Of a stretch of DNA of 6,144 nt, positions 5,710 to 6,144 are shown in pieces. The DNA lies in contig NZ_VYKJ01000036.1 of the NCBI RefSeq assembly GCF_008710095.1, positions 1 through 6,144 of the forward strand, read 5' to 3'. Each line of letters opens with the position of its first letter. Position 1 is the stretch's first letter. The position numbers and the translations under genes are program-made. This DNA is from Affinibrenneria salicis. Lineage in GTDB: Bacteria > Pseudomonadota > Gammaproteobacteria > Enterobacterales > Enterobacteriaceae. The notes beneath the pieces are model-generated. The model saw nothing but the letters and a program-made list of their open reading frames with translations, did no database searches and was not told where the DNA came from.

Positions 5710-6144
<435 letters not shown>

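Overview
The window reads as a chromosomal segment of an enterobacterium (Enterobacterales). murB, birA, coaA, a four-tRNA cluster (Thr-UGU, Tyr-GUA, Gly-UCC, Thr-GGU) and tufB lie in the order known from Escherichia coli, and their products match the E. coli proteins closely from memory. The moderately high G+C, a decaying molybdenum-cofactor gene and noncoding debris at the left end resemble genomes undergoing pseudogenisation, such as Sodalis-type insect symbionts. That placement is inference and was not tested.

Left end (1-910): the remains of mobB (minus strand) run off the left edge. Its N-terminal, ATP-binding part is wrecked: the P-loop start is gone, leucine codons have become Arg and Pro, and a 5-bp duplication breaks the frame. 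The broken end abuts three imperfect tandem copies of a 105-108 bp unit (421-732). The outermost copy still carries a 34-codon reading frame that I do not recognise. In E. coli mobB and murB sit beside two different rRNA operons, so this junction suggests an rRNA-operon-linked rearrangement followed by decay.

Centre (911-4780): murB and birA form a pair on the plus strand with a 4-bp start/stop overlap. coaA (pantothenate kinase) converges on them from the minus strand. A GNAT-family acetyltransferase, also minus strand, lies upstream of coaA and is not part of the E. coli arrangement as I recall it.

Right end (4781-6144): after a gene-free, GC-rich stretch with several hairpins comes a strong stable-RNA promoter: near-consensus -35 and -10 boxes with 17-bp spacing, a T-rich upstream tract, a perfect match to the degenerate FIS consensus centred near -70, and a GC-rich discriminator. 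It drives thrU-tyrU-glyT-thrT and tufB, encoding elongation factor Tu, the protein that delivers aminoacyl-tRNAs. The 226-nt spacer between the Tyr and Gly tRNAs is unusually rich in possible stem-loops. tufB runs off the right edge after 108 codons.

I found no CRISPR array, insertion sequence, phage gene or defence system. The most unusual material is the mobB wreck with its tandem repeats and the structured tRNA spacer.
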